A stretch of DNA of 64,000 bases from Actinomyces dentalis DSM 19115 (GTDB lineage Bacteria; Actinomycetota; Actinomycetes; Actinomycetales; Actinomycetaceae). Positions 62,859-64,000 of the stretch are shown piece after piece. The stretch's first letter is position 1, and each line of letters begins with the position of its first letter. The stretch covers positions 109,388 through 173,387 of the forward strand of contig NZ_AUBL01000002.1 in assembly GCF_000429225.1 (NCBI RefSeq). Direction: 5' to 3'. Both the position numbers and the translations under genes were made by a program. A model generated the notes under the pieces. The model saw only the letters and a program-made list of their open reading frames with translations, did no database searches and was not told the origin of the DNA.

Positions 62859-64000
62859 ATGCCCCTGACAGACACATTGCGTAGTAGGGCGACTGTTCGT
62901 TCTGCGGCCAGGCGCGCCCTCGGCGTCCTCGTGGCCGGCGGCCTGGCGACGACCCTGGGGTGGACGGCGCTGACGGCGCCCGAGGCGCAGGCGGCGGGAA
63001 CCGTCGAGGTGACGGGCATCACAACCCGCACGCTCCACGGCGATGACCCGACGACGGTCCAGGCCTGGCAGCGCATCGACATCACCGCGAACTGGACCGA
63101 CAAGAACCCGACCGCCGGGGACACCATCAGCCTCGCCCTCGGGGAGGGACTGCGCTGGCCCGGCGGCGTCGACTTCCAGCTGACCAAGAAGGGCGACGAG
63201 AACGTCAAGATCGGCGACTGCGCCGTCCACGAGGCCGACAAGACCCTCATCTGCACCCTCAACGACACCGTTGAGCAGTGGGAGAGCATCGACGACGGCG
63301 AGCTCACCATCCACGCCCAGATGACGGACAAGATGGTCGGCAAGACGCAGACCACGGTCACCGTCAACGGCACGGACTTCACGGTCATTCCGGGCGATGA
63401 CAACAACGACGGCACCTGCGACATCAGCTGCGACGGCGTGATCCCGAAGAAGGCCGACCCGAACAGCTTCAAGATCGGCTGGCTCAGCCGGGTCAACGAT
63501 GACGGCAGCTATGTGTGGACGTGGGAGGTCAACGTCTCCGGCGCCACCTCCTACAAGGTGGTCGACCAGGGCGGGGACTACCGCTACGTGGAGTGCACGG
63601 ACTCCGACTGGGGTCACTACTGGCGGCCCCAGGACGCCGCGTACAACGAGGAGACCCGCACGGTGACCTGGACGACGGCGGCGGCGACCACCGTCTGCCA
63701 CGTCCTCTACACCTCCGGCTCCACGGCGGGCTCCGTCTCGAACGATGCGGTGGTCAACGACTCGGCGACGACGCTGACGGCGACGGCGACGGCCAACGCC
63801 CTCGGTGAGGGCTACGGCGACGGCTCCAACGCCACGCCGACGCCGACGCCGACCACCGAGGCCCCGACCACGCCCGCTCCGACGCCGACCACCGAGCCGA
63901 CCGCTCCGGCCACCACCGAGCCGACCACCCCGGCCACCACTGAGCCCCCGGCCACCACCGAGCCGACCACCCCGGCCACCACTGAGCCCCCGGCCACCAC
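62859..64000 (+). CDS. Secreted surface adhesin with Ig-like N-terminus and Pro/Thr stalk (partial, runs off the window)
   Basis: 380 codons are visible with no stop. The signal peptide is about 1-46, with a basic start, a hydrophobic core (ALGVLVAGGLATTLGWTAL) and a cleavage-like AQAAGT. Residues 47-315 resemble the paired Ig-like domains of Gram-positive surface adhesins (ITANWTDKNPTAGDTISLALGE; later GWLSRVNDDGSYVWTWEVNVSG). From about 325 a Pro/Thr/Glu stalk begins, built at the end from a 42-base tandem repeat. A C-terminal SpaA domain and an LPXTG signal would be expected outside the window. GGGAG at 62848-62852 supports the ATG. Confidence 0.78.
   Translation, partial: MPLTDTLRSRATVRSAARRALGVLVAGGLATTLGWTALTAPEAQAAGTVEVTGITTRTLHGDDPTTVQAWQRIDITANWTDKNPTAGDTISLALGEGLRWPGGVDFQLTKKGDENVKIGDCAVHEADKTLICTLNDTVEQWESIDDGELTIHAQMTDKMVGKTQTTVTVNGTDFTVIPGDDNNDGTCDISCDGVIPKKADPNSFKIGWLSRVNDDGSYVWTWEVNVSGATSYKVVDQGGDYRYVECTDSDWGHYWRPQDAAYNEETRTVTWTTAAATTVCHVLYTSGSTAGSVSNDAVVNDSATTLTATATANALGEGYGDGSNATPTPTPTTEAPTTPAPTPTTEPTAPATTEPTTPATTEPPATTEPTTPATTEPPAT
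63918..64000 (+). repeat. 42-bp tandem repeat in the adhesin stalk
   Basis: Bases 63918-63959 repeat at 63960-64000 (the second copy is cut one base short by the window edge). The unit encodes 14 residues, EPTTPATTEPPATT-like. Degenerate TTEPT/TPTPT units precede it from about 63835. Confidence 0.85.

Overview
The window is about 70% G+C and reads as a chromosome segment of a Gram-positive actinobacterium. The best fit is Actinomyces or a close relative in Actinomycetaceae. Reasons: the ribosomal gene order, frequent GTG starts, a zinc-type S14, an actinobacterial L10 leader, and a tip pilin, shaft pilin and class C sortase cluster of the Actinomyces FimB/FimA/SrtC or FimQ/FimP/SrtC kind. The genus is an inference from sequence recall; no search was run. 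Nearly everything is on the + strand.

The backbone is the transcription and translation supercluster: end of nusG, rplK-rplA, rplJ-rplL, rpoB-rpoC, rpsL-rpsG-fusA-tuf, then rpsJ through rpsQ (S10 operon), rplN through rplO (spc), secY-adk-map, infA-rpmJ-rpsM-rpsK, and rpoA-rplQ. Many junctions are one to four base overlaps. Strong GC-rich hairpins sit at operon ends (after rplA, rplL, rpoC, tuf, rpsQ, rplO and rplQ).

The backbone is interrupted by accessory blocks. (1) 1.58-6.8 kb: a receptor-type Ser/Thr kinase, a Tat-type OmpA-domain lipoprotein and, on the minus strand, a prepilin peptidase. (2) 16.3-33.7 kb: a 12-gene operon between rpoC and rpsL, followed by a three-helix membrane protein. 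(3) 39.6-45.7 kb: the fimbrial cluster between tuf and rpsJ. (4) From 62.86 kb: a surface adhesin with a Pro/Thr stalk that runs off the window.

Block 2 is the most interesting. It encodes, in order: a GrpE-like exchange factor, a lidless Hsp70, a helical protein with Fn3-like domains, a soluble zinc-ribbon GTPase, a GAP1-like protein, a membrane-anchored zinc-ribbon GTPase, a 67-residue membrane peptide, a zinc-ribbon membrane protein, a papain-fold toxin/deamidase-like protein, an 81-residue possible immunity partner, a HerA-type ATPase, and an Hsp70 fused to a vWA domain. Genes 3 to 12 are separated by at most 13 bases or overlap. I interpret it as an NTP-dependent, chaperone-linked conflict or stress-response system of the GAP1/double-GTPase kind. 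A near-perfect AT-rich palindrome lies upstream. No tRNA, CRISPR array, transposase or integrase was seen.
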